Of a stretch of DNA of 64,000 nucleotides, positions 8,778-18,109 are shown one piece after another. The notes beneath the pieces are model-generated. The model was not told the origin of the DNA. It searched no databases and saw only the letters and a list, made by a program, of their open reading frames with translations. Each line of letters begins with the position of its first letter. Position 1 is the stretch's first letter. This DNA comes from Maribellus sp. CM-23 (GTDB taxonomy: Bacteria; Bacteroidota; Bacteroidia; Bacteroidales; Prolixibacteraceae), in assembly GCF_021354595.1 (NCBI RefSeq), contig NZ_JADWYJ010000001.1, positions 39,446-103,445 of the forward strand. The letters are read 5' to 3'. The translations under genes and the position numbers were made by a program.

Positions 8778-11700
8778 TTATTGCAATATAATTTTACAAC
8801 TATTGTTTGGGTTTCTGTCTATCATTAACAGATAGTGTCCGGGATTTAGGGGCGAAAGATTAATGTTATTTTCACCTGCTGAATTGATAAATAATATTTT
8901 GTTATAAACAACATTCCCCTTCATATCATATAGCTCAACATTGCATTTTTCATTTAGGTTGTTCTCTTGAAATTTTATATACAATAAACCATTACTTGGA
9001 TTAGGATAAACAGTAAAATATCCGTTTGGCAAAACATTTGTATTTATATCCGTTGTTGATTCTAATCCGTAAGTCATAATCAATCTATCATATGCGCCAT
9101 GACTATCTGTCGCTTTCAATATTATTAATGAATCCGTTGAATAATTATCATTTCGAGACAAAATTCCACCGCCAGTTAATGTTAACCAATCTGGCCCTTG
9201 CTCAATTGAATATGTAATAGAATCTCCATCAGGATCTACTGCCAGCAGTGTATCGCGATAGTTTGGATTAGAAAATTTTTCTATCTCAGGTCGCTTTATA
9301 AATAACGGAGGTTGATTAATAGACTCAGGTTGTGAAAATTTAGCTACAGTGCCCACGCTCCACACATAATATTGAATGGATGATATGTTGTTGATATAAC
9401 CACAAACTAACGGATTATTAGAGACATCTACTTTAATATCTGTTATTTGAAAATTCGCGGCTAAAGTGTCGTTAATATATTGATGACTAGTTATTGAATC
9501 TCCATTGGGAGCTATTTTCATTATTGTACTATTGGGATAATTGTCTGTTATAAGTAAATTTTGGAGACTATCTTCACAAATAAGAGTCATTTTAACCGGG
9601 TACTCTTCTTTATAACAAAACTCTCTTTTATCATTAAATCGTAAGTAAATACTGCCATCATCCGATCCACCAAAAACAACAATATCGCCAGATGGCAAAT
9701 CCATCGAGTGTTTACCTTCAGCTATATTCTCATCTCTATACTCCCAAAGAATTTTTCCCGTAGAGTCTATCTCAACAATCTTTATACGATCTCTGTAGCC
9801 ATACTTTATTGTGCCTGTTAACAGGTATGTTCCTTCTTTTGTTTTTCTTACATGATTAATTCTCTCAAACTCCGAAATTGTTGTTCGGGAATTAAGTATT
9901 CCGTTCTCTGACATTTCAATAAGATCTCCATCTTTCGAGATAAAACAGATATTACCATTATCTTGCTCTATGAAAAATCCAGGTTCATCTCTTTTTAACT
10001 CTTCCTCAAAATCTAAACGCCACAACTCTTCTAAATCGGACGATAATTTTACTATTTGTGATGGTTTGGAGTAATAAGGTAAATACAAATAAATGTTGTT
10101 CTTCGAATCAATATGAATATCTCTTACAAGCGTACTTCTTTCTGTTTCTATAATATTTTGGGCAAGGAGATCTCCCTCTGGGGAAAATTTATAAGTATAA
10201 ATATTTGGATAAACAAAGCCTGCTAAAAGAATATTACCATCTTTATTAAACACTAACTTAATATGTTCAGATCTATATGATAATTGCTTTGTCGCATCAA
10301 TCGATAATCTCCTGAACCAAAGCAGATTACCTAAGGCGTCAATCTTTTGTAGTAATAAATGTTGATTGTCAAAATGCTTATCTCCATCACCTATTGGTCC
10401 AATTTGGCTATCTCCGCATACATAGGTGTTGTTGAAACGATCCGAAATAACCTTTTCAAATTGAATATCTGAAGCCCCGGCACCAGTATTTATTACGCTC
10501 CATTGTTCAATCCCCTCTTCATTAAAACGGGCAACCCATTGTTCGCTATTCGTATCTTCGGGATATTGAGGTGTGAAAGTATTTCGAAGCTCTCCTGTAA
10601 AAATCAGAGAATTTTTCGTCTTAAATATATTCTCTGGATGACATCTATAGCCGTTGACACCAATTTCTTTGCGATAGTCAATTTGAGATGTACTTACAAT
10701 GCGCACAAGGTTTGTTGTATAGGTTAACGAATCGAATACATTCTCTGTAAGATATACCGTATCATTTGAAACATTTAATGATCTAACGAAACCTCCCTGA
10801 TTGTACTTATTATCTAAATAAATAAGGTTTTCATTTGCATTACTATCGTATTGAAGGATAAACGGCTTCATAGACATGTGGTCGTCAAATGTATAGTAAA
10901 CGCCGCCATTTATATATATATTTTCGCCACACAAAGTAACTTTATGAGGATAGATGTCATCTATAGGGATACTTTCTGGTTCAATATCTGCTATCTGATT
11001 CCAGTTACTGTCAAAGTAGAATATTTTTAATTTATAGTACTTTTTACCACCCCAGTCATACCACAATTTACCTACAATGACTTTTTCGCCTGTTGGAAAA
11101 TTAACAAACCAAATCCTTTCATATCTCCTTGCCCCCATACCTACATCTCCTGTGTTACCTAAATGAAATTCCCTTTCAATCTCTCCACTATCAGAAAAGA
11201 TAGTGACCAAGAACGGGCCAACACCTGTATGAAAAGAAATAAAAGTGATTTTTCCATCAATAAGATCTAATTTGGCATTGCTATTATCGGTATTTTCAGG
11301 TAAATCAAAATGAGAAACAAAGATTTGATTCCCCTCGTTGTCGTATTTAACCAAACTATTGCCCGTATCAATTGGAGCCCGGGTTAGTAACCATGAATTC
11401 CCTACCGAATCAACAAAAAAACCACGAAAATAATCGTCTAACGCAAAATCGATCCTCTGACGATAGAAGATATTTTTCCATAAGATATTTCCCTGACTAT
11501 CCTGTTTTATTACAGCTACATCTTGTGAAAAATGTCCATTATTGAAATTCTCCACCAAAATAACTGCACTGTAAAGGTTATCGTCCTTATCTAAAAAGCT
11601 TGAAACAGGAATATCTTGTGAATTAATTCCTCCTCCATCATAATTTAAAACAATTGTATCTGCTTCATCTTTAATTGATGAATACTGGGTTTCCCACAAA

Positions 11701-11951
11701 ATTTTCCCGTTTTCGGATATTCTTGCTGAATTAAAATCGGTATTGGTAAAACTCGATTCTATTCTCCCTGTAAGAATAATTTCGTTGTTGTCGGTTATAA
11801 ATGATTTTACGAGATAATCTCTACTTGTGCGTAATCCGTCGTCATAATTATAGTTCCAGAGTAAATCATTTTGAGCTATAGAAGAATTAATAAATAACTG
11901 ACTTATAATTAAAACAAGAAAAACACTGTAAATGAAAGAAATCTTAGACAT
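8778..11951 (-). CDS. Large secreted protein with T9SS type A sorting domain
   Basis: The 1057-residue protein has a Sec signal peptide (about 1-26, ending SIAQN). A long repetitive body (about 27-880) carries motifs such as GNILWKN, GNLLWFRR and GKILWEYRD, suggesting a beta-propeller built from degenerate PQQ/SBBP-like blades. A cadherin/Ig-like domain follows (about 890-965, with AVDPDGDSITYSIEQGPDWL), then a C-terminal type IX secretion signal (about 984-1057, with YFTVYPNPSNGLLYIKF and YDMKGNVVYNK). It should cross the outer membrane and be released or surface-attached. No T9SS machinery is in the window. Its DNA is noticeably more AT-rich than the neighbours, as is common for such surface genes. 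Ligand unknown. Confidence 0.88.
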   Translation of the reverse strand: MSKISFIYSVFLVLIISQLFINSSIAQNDLLWNYNYDDGLRTSRDYLVKSFITDNNEIILTGRIESSFTNTDFNSARISENGKILWETQYSSIKDEADTIVLNYDGGGINSQDIPVSSFLDKDDNLYSAVILVENFNNGHFSQDVAVIKQDSQGNILWKNIFYRQRIDFALDDYFRGFFVDSVGNSWLLTRAPIDTGNSLVKYDNEGNQIFVSHFDLPENTDNSNAKLDLIDGKITFISFHTGVGPFLVTIFSDSGEIEREFHLGNTGDVGMGARRYERIWFVNFPTGEKVIVGKLWYDWGGKKYYKLKIFYFDSNWNQIADIEPESIPIDDIYPHKVTLCGENIYINGGVYYTFDDHMSMKPFILQYDSNANENLIYLDNKYNQGGFVRSLNVSNDTVYLTENVFDSLTYTTNLVRIVSTSQIDYRKEIGVNGYRCHPENIFKTKNSLIFTGELRNTFTPQYPEDTNSEQWVARFNEEGIEQWSVINTGAGASDIQFEKVISDRFNNTYVCGDSQIGPIGDGDKHFDNQHLLLQKIDALGNLLWFRRLSIDATKQLSYRSEHIKLVFNKDGNILLAGFVYPNIYTYKFSPEGDLLAQNIIETERSTLVRDIHIDSKNNIYLYLPYYSKPSQIVKLSSDLEELWRLDFEEELKRDEPGFFIEQDNGNICFISKDGDLIEMSENGILNSRTTISEFERINHVRKTKEGTYLLTGTIKYGYRDRIKIVEIDSTGKILWEYRDENIAEGKHSMDLPSGDIVVFGGSDDGSIYLRFNDKREFCYKEEYPVKMTLICEDSLQNLLITDNYPNSTIMKIAPNGDSITSHQYINDTLAANFQITDIKVDVSNNPLVCGYINNISSIQYYVWSVGTVAKFSQPESINQPPLFIKRPEIEKFSNPNYRDTLLAVDPDGDSITYSIEQGPDWLTLTGGGILSRNDNYSTDSLIILKATDSHGAYDRLIMTYGLESTTDINTNVLPNGYFTVYPNPSNGLLYIKFQENNLNEKCNVELYDMKGNVVYNKILFINSAGENNINLSPLNPGHYLLMIDRNPNNSCKIILQ

Positions 11952-11979
11952 GGGGCATAAATATATGCACGCAATTTAA

Positions 11980-11987
11980 CAAAAATA
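11980..11987 (-). promoter_or_regulatory. Candidate -7 element of the T9SS-protein gene
   Basis: On the minus strand TATTTTTG matches TAnnTTTG and lies about 30 bp upstream of the ATG at 11951. A well-spaced -33 TTTG is not obvious. The 42-bp repeat array begins just upstream. Confidence 0.35.
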
Positions 11988-12001
11988 GTGCCTCTTGCAA
12001 G

Positions 12002-12211
12002 TACCTGTTTCGCGGAAACCTTCCTTTGTGTTCTGCTTATACTTTCCGCACGTGCGGAAGCCTTGCCTGAAATCGGATTCATACTTTCCGCACGTACGGA
12101 AACCTTGTTTTGGCGCCGGTTCTGACTTTCCGCAAGCCCGGAAAGGTTGATTTTTATCCGTTCCGAATGTTCCGCAGTTGCGGAAAGGTTGTTTTTTACT
12201 GAATTGAGAAT
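12002..12211. repeat. Tandem array of five 42-bp units carrying the palindrome TTCCGCACGTGCGGAA
   Basis: Successive TTCCGC cores start at 12044, 12086, 12128 and 12170, exactly 42 bp apart. The GCGGAA of a fifth, weaker unit lies at 12012, again 42 bp before its equivalent at 12054. The best unit contains the perfect 16-bp palindrome TTCCGCACGTGCGGAA; the others are diverged palindromes. The spacer between palindromes is not conserved. A minus-strand frame through the array encodes 14-residue repeats, but it overlaps the T9SS gene start and its promoter and is probably not a gene. Confidence 0.85.
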
Positions 12212-12249
12212 TCCGGAGAGTTCTGAATACCTGTTTTTTACATCGGCTA

Positions 12250-12445
12250 GAGGCTGTATCAAAAATTCTTTTGTGTTAGATTGAACTTACGATTTGTAAG
12301 TAACCACTAGGTTATCACCCCTAAATCCCCTATAGGGGACTTTAAGCCTTCCGTCAGCTGACGGAGAGGTTGGGAGGGGTAAAATGAAAGTCGATCATAA
12401 ATTGTAAGTTTTTTTTAAAATTTATCTGACTTTTTGGACAGCCTC
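12250..12445. mobile_element. MITE-like element with imperfect terminal inverted repeats
   Basis: The left end reads GAGGCTGTatcAAAAAttc and the right end, reverse-complemented, reads GAGGCTGTccAAAAAgtc. A second internal inverted pair is AACTTACGATTTGTAA against AACTTACAATTTATGA. The ~196-bp core contains the stretch CCCCTAAATCCCCTATAGGGG and a CCGTCAGCTGACGG palindrome, and has no coding capacity. GAGGCTGTCnAAAAA-type ends are typical of insertion sequences, so this may be an internally deleted derivative. No clear target-site duplication is visible. Confidence 0.55.
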
Positions 12446-12460
12446 CCCACCCATCCTATA

Positions 12461-12498
12461 AAAAAAGAACCGTCCCCAAAAAGAAGGAACGGTTCTCG
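12461..12498 (-). terminator. Intrinsic terminator of the odhA-odhB unit
   Basis: On the minus strand a GAGAACCGTtCC / GGACGGTTCT stem is followed by a run of seven T, 20 bp after the odhB stop. Confidence 0.85.
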
Positions 12499-12518
12499 CA
12501 TATCGTATAAGTACGTTT

Positions 12519-13763
12519 TTAAATCCCCAGCAATAACTCGCCGGCGTCTTTCCCGTTGGTAAACATGCGTTCCGGATTTTCAATCATTTCCTTCACTTTT
12601 ACCAGGAAGCCCACCGAGTCTTTTCCGTCGATAATACGGTGATCATACGACAAAGCCACGTACATCATCGGGCGGATTACCACCTGCCCGTTAACAGCCA
12701 CGGGGCGCTCCACAATGTTGTGCATCCCCAGGATGGCCGATTGCGGCGGGTTGATGATTGGCGTGGAAAGCAGGGAGCCAAACACACCACCGTTGGTGAT
12801 GGTAAAAGTACCACCGGTCAGTTCTTCCACCGATATCTTTTTGGTACGGGCTTTTTCGGCCAGTTCCTTAATTTCCAGTTCGATCTCCGGCACCGATTTA
12901 CTTTCGGCATTCCGCACGATCGGCACCATCAAACCTTTGGGCGTAGAAACGGCAATTCCCACATCCACAAATTGCGGCATTACGATCTCTTCCCCGTCGA
13001 TCTGTGCATTTACCATCGGGTAAAATTCGGCAGCCACCGCCGCTGCTTTCGTAAAGAACGACATAAACCCGAGCTTCAGTCCGTGCTTGTCCACAAACTT
13101 TTGCTGGTATTTTTTGCGCATGTCCATCACAAAACTCATGTCGATCTCGTTGAAGGTCGTCAACATAGCGGTTTCGTTTTTCACGGCCACCAAACGCGCG
13201 CTTAATTTCCGGCGCAGGCTCGACATCCGTTCACGTTCTTCGGCACGGCTTGCTTCGCGTTTTTGTACCACTGCTGCGACAGCAGGAGCGCTTAAAACGG
13301 CTTCCACCTCTTTTTTCCCCAGGCGTTTCAACCCGTTGATCACATCGTCCACCGAAAGATCGTTCTCCTTCATCATCTCTTTGGCCACAGAAGTCACTTT
13401 TACCTTATCGTAGGCTTCCGATGCTTTTACTTCTTTGGCAGGATCGGCTTCTTTCTTCGCCTCCACCTTGGGTTCTTCCTTCACCTCAGCCTCAGCCTTT
13501 GCCTCAGCCTTTTGGGCCACCGGAGCTACGCTGGTATCGATGGTGCAAACAACGGCACCTACTTCAATCGTTTCTCCTTCGGCCGCTTTTATTTCAATCT
13601 TGCCACCTTCGGCCGCCACAATGGTCAGGGTTGCTTTATCCGATTCAACCTCGGCAATTTCCTGGTTTTTCGACACCACTGCCCCGTCTTCAACAAGCCA
13701 GCTGCCTATTTCCACTTCGGTTATCGATTCTCCCGGACTGGGAACTTTTACTTCGATTATCAT
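12519..13763 (-). CDS. sucB: Dihydrolipoyllysine succinyltransferase (2-oxoglutarate dehydrogenase E2)
   Basis: E2 component of the TCA-cycle 2-oxoglutarate dehydrogenase complex; it carries succinyl groups on lipoate and transfers them to CoA. The 414 residues comprise a lipoyl domain (about 1-75, lipoylated Lys43 in EVESDKATL), an Ala/Glu/Lys-rich flexible linker (about 80-115), a peripheral E1/E3-binding domain (about 120-160, with [11 protein letters not shown]) and the catalytic domain with [14 protein letters not shown] near the C terminus. It lies downstream of the E1 gene on the same strand with a 126-bp gap. E3 (lpd) is not in the window. The linker DNA shares CTCAGCCTCAGCC words with the intergenic repeat near 6840. 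Confidence 0.95.
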   Translation of the reverse strand: MIIEVKVPSPGESITEVEIGSWLVEDGAVVSKNQEIAEVESDKATLTIVAAEGGKIEIKAAEGETIEVGAVVCTIDTSVAPVAQKAEAKAEAEVKEEPKVEAKKEADPAKEVKASEAYDKVKVTSVAKEMMKENDLSVDDVINGLKRLGKKEVEAVLSAPAVAAVVQKREASRAEERERMSSLRRKLSARLVAVKNETAMLTTFNEIDMSFVMDMRKKYQQKFVDKHGLKLGFMSFFTKAAAVAAEFYPMVNAQIDGEEIVMPQFVDVGIAVSTPKGLMVPIVRNAESKSVPEIELEIKELAEKARTKKISVEELTGGTFTITNGGVFGSLLSTPIINPPQSAILGMHNIVERPVAVNGQVVIRPMMYVALSYDHRIIDGKDSVGFLVKVKEMIENPERMFTNGKDAGELLLGI

Positions 13764-13889
13764 GGTTTTTTATTTATCTCTAAATTTTATTCAAAGCTTT
13801 CCATAATTCGTCACATTCACAAGAAACAATGCCGAAAGCTACATAGAACTTTTCGATGGTTCATTTCTTTATGAAATGGAAGGAGTCTT

Positions 13890-16622
13890 CTAAACGGTCA
13901 CCTCTTTTTTCGAAAAAACCGAACTGATCAGTTTCTCCAGTCCCTGACGGTGTTTTTCCATCAATCCAACCGCCGGGCTGGCACTTTCCGGACGTGCGAT
14001 CCCTTTGATTCCCAGGCAATCGAGTTTTCGTGCGAGGAACGGCCAGGCGCCCATGTTTTCGGGTTCATCCTGTGCCCAAATCAGTTCTTCCGACTTTGGA
14101 TACTTTTTCAGAATATCGTTGATCGCTTTGTGCGGTATCGGATAAATCTGCTCCATTCTCACCAGCGCCACATCCGTGATACCGTGTTCCACCTTGTACT
14201 TCGCCAGGTCGTAATACAGCCTTCCGGTAGTCAGCACCACTCGCTCCACCAAATCGGGTTCTGCCACATGATCGTCAATGATCTCCTGGAAACCACCTTT
14301 GGTGAATTCTTCGAGCTTGGATGTTACCATCGGGTGCCGCAACAAACTTTTGGGTGTAAACACCACCAGCGGCAAACGCATGTTCATTTTCACCTGACGG
14401 CGCAGCAAATGGAACAAGTTGGCCGGTGTACTGGGCACAATTACCTGGATGTTGTTTCCGGCTGCCTGTTGCAAAAAGCGCTCAATACGTGCGCTGGAAT
14501 GCTCGGGACCCTGTCCTTCGTAACCATGCGGAAGGAAAAGAGTCAGACCGTTCATCAGTCCCCATTTTTCGATGGCAGAAGTAATGTACTGGTCGATAAT
14601 TACCTGTGCCACGTTGTGAAAATCGCCAAACTGTGCCTCCCAAATCGTGAGTCCGTTGGGCTGTGCCAGCGAATAACCATACTCGAAGCCGAGAACGGCA
14701 TATTCTGAAAGCAGCGAGTTATACACGCTAAACGGCGCCTGATTTTCGGCTATGTGTTGCAGCGGATAGTATTTATCTTCTGTTCCTTCGATCACAAAAG
14801 CGGCATGACGGTGTGCAAAGGTTCCCCGTTCGCTGTCCTGTCCGCTCACCCGCACCGGATGACCATCAGTCACCAGCGTTCCGTAAGCCAGCAACTCTCC
14901 CATCGCCCAATCCAGCCGGTCGTCGTGGATCATCATTTTCCGGTCCGAAATGATACGGTCTACCTTTTTAAAGAAAGGCAGGTCTTGCGGAAGTTCATTG
15001 ATTTTTTCGGCAACCGACAAAAGCACACTCTTCTTCACACCGGTTTCAATCGTTTCGTTGAAGATCGCTTTTGAGGGCATTTCGTAAGGTTCGTAAGGCT
15101 TCACCATAAACTGGCGGATCTTCAGTTTCTCAATCTTTTCCGATTCCTTGTATTTTCCCTCCAGAAACTGGTCAAACTCTTTCACTCTTGTCCTCGAATC
15201 TTCCAGTGTCAATACACCCAGTTCGCTGAGTTTATCGGCATAAATATCGCGGGGATTCTTGTGCCGCGCGATGGCTTTGTACAATAAAGGCTGGGTAAAA
15301 CGCGGCTCGTCGCCCTCGTTGTGCCCGTATTTCCGGTAACACAAAATATCAATAAACACATCGGCATGAAACTTCTGACGAAATTCCATCGCCAGTTTTA
15401 TCGTATAGATCAGTGCCTCCACATCGTCGCCATTCACATGGAAAACGGGGGAACGGGTAACCTTGGCCACGTCGGTACAATAGGTGCTGGAACGTGCCTC
15501 CAGGTACGGGGTGGTAAACCCCACCTGGTTGTTGATCACCAAATGAATGGTGCCCCCTGTTTTGTAGCCGGGCAGCTGCGACATCTGGATGGTTTCGTAC
15601 ACCACGCCCTGTGCAGCAATGGCCGCATCGCCATGAATAATAATGGCCGCCGCTTTATCGTAATCGCCATGGTAAACCGAATCGATCTGCGAACGAACCA
15701 TTCCTTCGGCAATCGGTGCCACGGTTTCGAGGTGCGACGGGTTGGGTAACAATTTCAGTTTCACCTTCTTGTTAAAGTCGGTGGTTACCTCATTTTCGTA
15801 ACCCAGGTGATATTTTACATCGCCCTGCGAAATATCGTCTTCGTATTCTTTTCCGTAAAATTCCTTGAAAATATTCTGGTAAGGTTTTTCAAGAATATTG
15901 GCCAGCACATTTAAACGTCCACGGTGTGCCATTCCAATGATAAACTCTTCCAGCCCCAGTTCGGCTCCCTTCTCAATAATTGCGTCCAATGCCGGAATCA
16001 ATGCTTCAGCCCCTTCCAGAGAGAAACGCTTCTGCCCTACAAACTTTTTGTGGATGAAATTCTCGAATCCAACCGCCAGTTTGAGGTGATAAAAGAAGTG
16101 CAGCCTTTTTTCGTGGGTGTATTCTTCCGAATTCCGGGAGCCTTCCATGCGCTCGCGAAGCCATTGAATTACTTCGGGGTGTCGCATGTACATGTACTCC
16201 ACTCCCACCGAACGGCAGTAAGTGTCTTCGAGGTGCGCAACGATGTCTTTCAGTTTTGCCGGTCCCATTCCAATTTCGTTACCGGCCTGAAATACCGTTT
16301 CCAGGTCTTTTTCTCCCAGCCCGAAGTTTTCGATCGCCAATGTTGGCAGGTACCTACGACGGGCTCTTACAGGGTTTGTTTTTGTGAACAAATGCCCACG
16401 CTGACGATAGCCATGTATGAGGTTTAATATTGCAAATTCTTTGTCGATGTTCTCCAACCGAACGGTGCCCGGTTTTTCCGGATAATTTTTGCGGGCCAGT
16501 TCAAATCCCGCAAAAAAATGTTGCCAGCTCTTGTCAATCGACTCAGGGTCTTCAAGATACGATTTATAAAGGTCCTCAACTGCCTCTAACTCTTGATTTC
16601 CCACAGATGAAAACTTGTCCAT
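13890..16622 (-). CDS. sucA: 2-oxoglutarate dehydrogenase E1 component
   Basis: The thiamin-diphosphate-dependent E1 decarboxylates 2-oxoglutarate and reductively succinylates the E2 lipoyl group. The 910 residues are close to the usual ~930. Recognisable segments are the N-terminal E2-interaction stretch (LYKSYLEDPESIDKSWQHFF), GMAHRGRLNVLAN, the ThDP/Mg motif IHGDAAIAAQGVVYET, VGFTT, CYRKYGHNEGDEP, and a C-terminal transketolase-like part with GQDSERGTFAHRHA and LPHGYEGQGPEHSSAR. It is the first gene of a sucA-sucB unit and divergent from the DUF4293 gene at 16802. Confidence 0.97.
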   Translation of the reverse strand: MDKFSSVGNQELEAVEDLYKSYLEDPESIDKSWQHFFAGFELARKNYPEKPGTVRLENIDKEFAILNLIHGYRQRGHLFTKTNPVRARRRYLPTLAIENFGLGEKDLETVFQAGNEIGMGPAKLKDIVAHLEDTYCRSVGVEYMYMRHPEVIQWLRERMEGSRNSEEYTHEKRLHFFYHLKLAVGFENFIHKKFVGQKRFSLEGAEALIPALDAIIEKGAELGLEEFIIGMAHRGRLNVLANILEKPYQNIFKEFYGKEYEDDISQGDVKYHLGYENEVTTDFNKKVKLKLLPNPSHLETVAPIAEGMVRSQIDSVYHGDYDKAAAIIIHGDAAIAAQGVVYETIQMSQLPGYKTGGTIHLVINNQVGFTTPYLEARSSTYCTDVAKVTRSPVFHVNGDDVEALIYTIKLAMEFRQKFHADVFIDILCYRKYGHNEGDEPRFTQPLLYKAIARHKNPRDIYADKLSELGVLTLEDSRTRVKEFDQFLEGKYKESEKIEKLKIRQFMVKPYEPYEMPSKAIFNETIETGVKKSVLLSVAEKINELPQDLPFFKKVDRIISDRKMMIHDDRLDWAMGELLAYGTLVTDGHPVRVSGQDSERGTFAHRHAAFVIEGTEDKYYPLQHIAENQAPFSVYNSLLSEYAVLGFEYGYSLAQPNGLTIWEAQFGDFHNVAQVIIDQYITSAIEKWGLMNGLTLFLPHGYEGQGPEHSSARIERFLQQAAGNNIQVIVPSTPANLFHLLRRQVKMNMRLPLVVFTPKSLLRHPMVTSKLEEFTKGGFQEIIDDHVAEPDLVERVVLTTGRLYYDLAKYKVEHGITDVALVRMEQIYPIPHKAINDILKKYPKSEELIWAQDEPENMGAWPFLARKLDCLGIKGIARPESASPAVGLMEKHRQGLEKLISSVFSKKEVTV

Positions 16623-16754
16623 TGTTGATTTTATCTTAACTTTTGATTAATATTCACAGAAACAAAGCATAAATTTTATTGTTTAGCCCTGCGCATACTT
16701 TTTATTGCTAAAGTTAGTGTTTATTCGGTTTTTTACTAATCCGCTTCATTTTGA

Positions 16755-16785
16755 TTTTGAGAAACCTTTTGATTGGCTATTTTTG
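16755..16785 (+). promoter_or_regulatory. Promoter of the DUF4293 gene
   Basis: TTTTG (16755-16759), 18 bp, then TATTTTTG (16778-16785) is a good match to the Bacteroidota promoter pattern. It ends 16 bp before the ATG at 16802. Confidence 0.6.
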
Positions 16786-16801
16786 CTGAAAAATAACAAC
16801 G

Positions 16802-17245
16802 ATGATTCAACGAATTCAAACGGTATATATCCTGATTGCAGAAGTGCTGATTGTTACACTTTTTGGTTTAAAACTGGCCGACCTTTCGGTGAACGGCGAA
16901 TTGCTGGAATTCTACGCCAAAGGAATTATGAACGGGCAGGAAAGTGTATTCAGCGGCTTACCTATCCTGATCTTTATCGGTCTTATTACTTTGTTACATG
17001 TAGTGATCCTGTTTATGTACAAGAAAAGAGTCAGCCAGATCAGGTTGCTGGTTTTCACCATTATCCTGCTGTTGGGACTCTTTGGCATGTTCTTTTATTT
17101 TGCCTATGCAGGTTTCGACGGAGCTAAAGTGGCTTTTAAAATTCCGGTAGCCTTCCCGGTAGTGGCGGTTATTCTCGACTGGCTGGCCATTCGCGCCATT
17201 GGCAAAGACGAAGCGCTGATCAGAAGCCTGAACCGCTTGCGCTAA
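16802..17245 (+). CDS. DUF4293 family membrane protein
   Basis: The 147-residue protein has four predicted transmembrane helices (about 8-28, 54-74, 82-102, 117-135). It opens with MIQRIQTVYILIAEV, the hallmark start of DUF4293, a Bacteroidota-specific inner-membrane family of unknown function. It is 11 bp upstream of the nucleotidyltransferase gene and probably co-transcribed. Confidence 0.85.
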   Translation: MIQRIQTVYILIAEVLIVTLFGLKLADLSVNGELLEFYAKGIMNGQESVFSGLPILIFIGLITLLHVVILFMYKKRVSQIRLLVFTIILLLGLFGMFFYFAYAGFDGAKVAFKIPVAFPVVAVILDWLAIRAIGKDEALIRSLNRLR

Positions 17246-17256
17246 AATCCGCGACT

Positions 17257-17982
17257 ATGGAAGCAATGATCTTTGCGGCAGGACTTGGCACCCGGCTTTT
17301 GGGTGAAACAGCCGACACCCCCAAAGCACTGGTGGATGTGGGCGGAAAACCCTTGCTGCAAAGAGCCATTGAAAAACTTTCAGCTGCCGGTGTATCAAAA
17401 ATAGTTGTAAACGTGCATCATTTTGCCCAACAGGTAATCGATTTTATTGAAAGCCATAAATGGGAAGTACCCGTTTTGATTTCAAATGAATCGGGCCAGT
17501 TACTGGAAACCGGAGGCGGGCTAAAAAAAGCGGGTCCTTTGTTTTCGGGGAAAGCTCCCATCCTGATTTACAATGTCGATATCATCAGCAGCTTCGATCT
17601 TCAACAACTGAAATCAGTACATCTTGAAGCGGGAAATCTGGCCACCCTGGTGGTAAGCGGGCGGAAATCGCAGCGCTATTTTAAGTTTGATGCCAACATG
17701 CAACTGGCCGGCTGGATCAACAAACGAAGCGGTGAAACCAAAATCTCGCGGCCCGAAGTTTATGACCGGGCAAAAGAACTGGCCTTTAGTGGCATTCACA
17801 TGGTTCAGCCCGAAATACTGAATTACATGCCTCCCCAGGATCGCTTTTCGATTATCGAAGTTTACCTCGAACTGGCCAAAACACAAAAAATCAAAGGATT
17901 TTTAGATACTTCCGAACTTTGGATGGATGTGGGCAAACCCGATGAGCTGGCGGCTGCCAGGAAGTTATTTAGTGGTCAGTGA
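17257..17982 (+). CDS. Sugar-1-phosphate nucleotidyltransferase-like protein (MurU/HddC type)
   Basis: The 241-residue protein begins with the nucleotide-binding signature FAAGLGTRL (7-15), followed by TPKALVDVGGKPLL. It has an internal NVDI segment in the place of the metal-binding acid motif and a C-terminal LWMDVGKPDEL typical of the family. Related short enzymes activate MurNAc-1-P or heptose-1-P with UTP, GTP or CTP; the substrate cannot be fixed here. Its last codons run into the repeat-like GTGGTCAGTGATCAG sequence. Confidence 0.85.
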   Translation: MEAMIFAAGLGTRLLGETADTPKALVDVGGKPLLQRAIEKLSAAGVSKIVVNVHHFAQQVIDFIESHKWEVPVLISNESGQLLETGGGLKKAGPLFSGKAPILIYNVDIISSFDLQQLKSVHLEAGNLATLVVSGRKSQRYFKFDANMQLAGWINKRSGETKISRPEVYDRAKELAFSGIHMVQPEILNYMPPQDRFSIIEVYLELAKTQKIKGFLDTSELWMDVGKPDELAAARKLFSGQ

Positions 17983-18062
17983 TCAGTCTCAGTATTCAGG
18001 GACAGAAGGATTGAAGGATTGAATTTCCAATGTTCAATATACAATGTTCAATTGCCAATGAC
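17983..18062. repeat. Intergenic short-word repeat, second copy
   Basis: TCAGTCTCAGTATTCAGGGA at 17983-18002 matches 6644-6663 with one mismatch. It is followed by AAGGATTGAAGGATTGAA and then by a near-duplicated CAATGTTCAATATACAATGTTCAATTGCCAATG-type stretch. It lies between the convergent nucleotidyltransferase and glycosyltransferase genes, as the first copy lies between convergent genes. Confidence 0.6.
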
Positions 18063-18109
18063 GCGTAGCTTATAGCTCGCGGCTAATTTTAGCATTTACG
18101 CATTTCTCA

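Noticed and set aside
11909..12262. A 117-codon minus-strand frame with 14-residue repeats
   Set aside because: It is the translation of the 42-bp array, overlaps the start and promoter of the T9SS-protein gene, and has no family resemblance or start signal.
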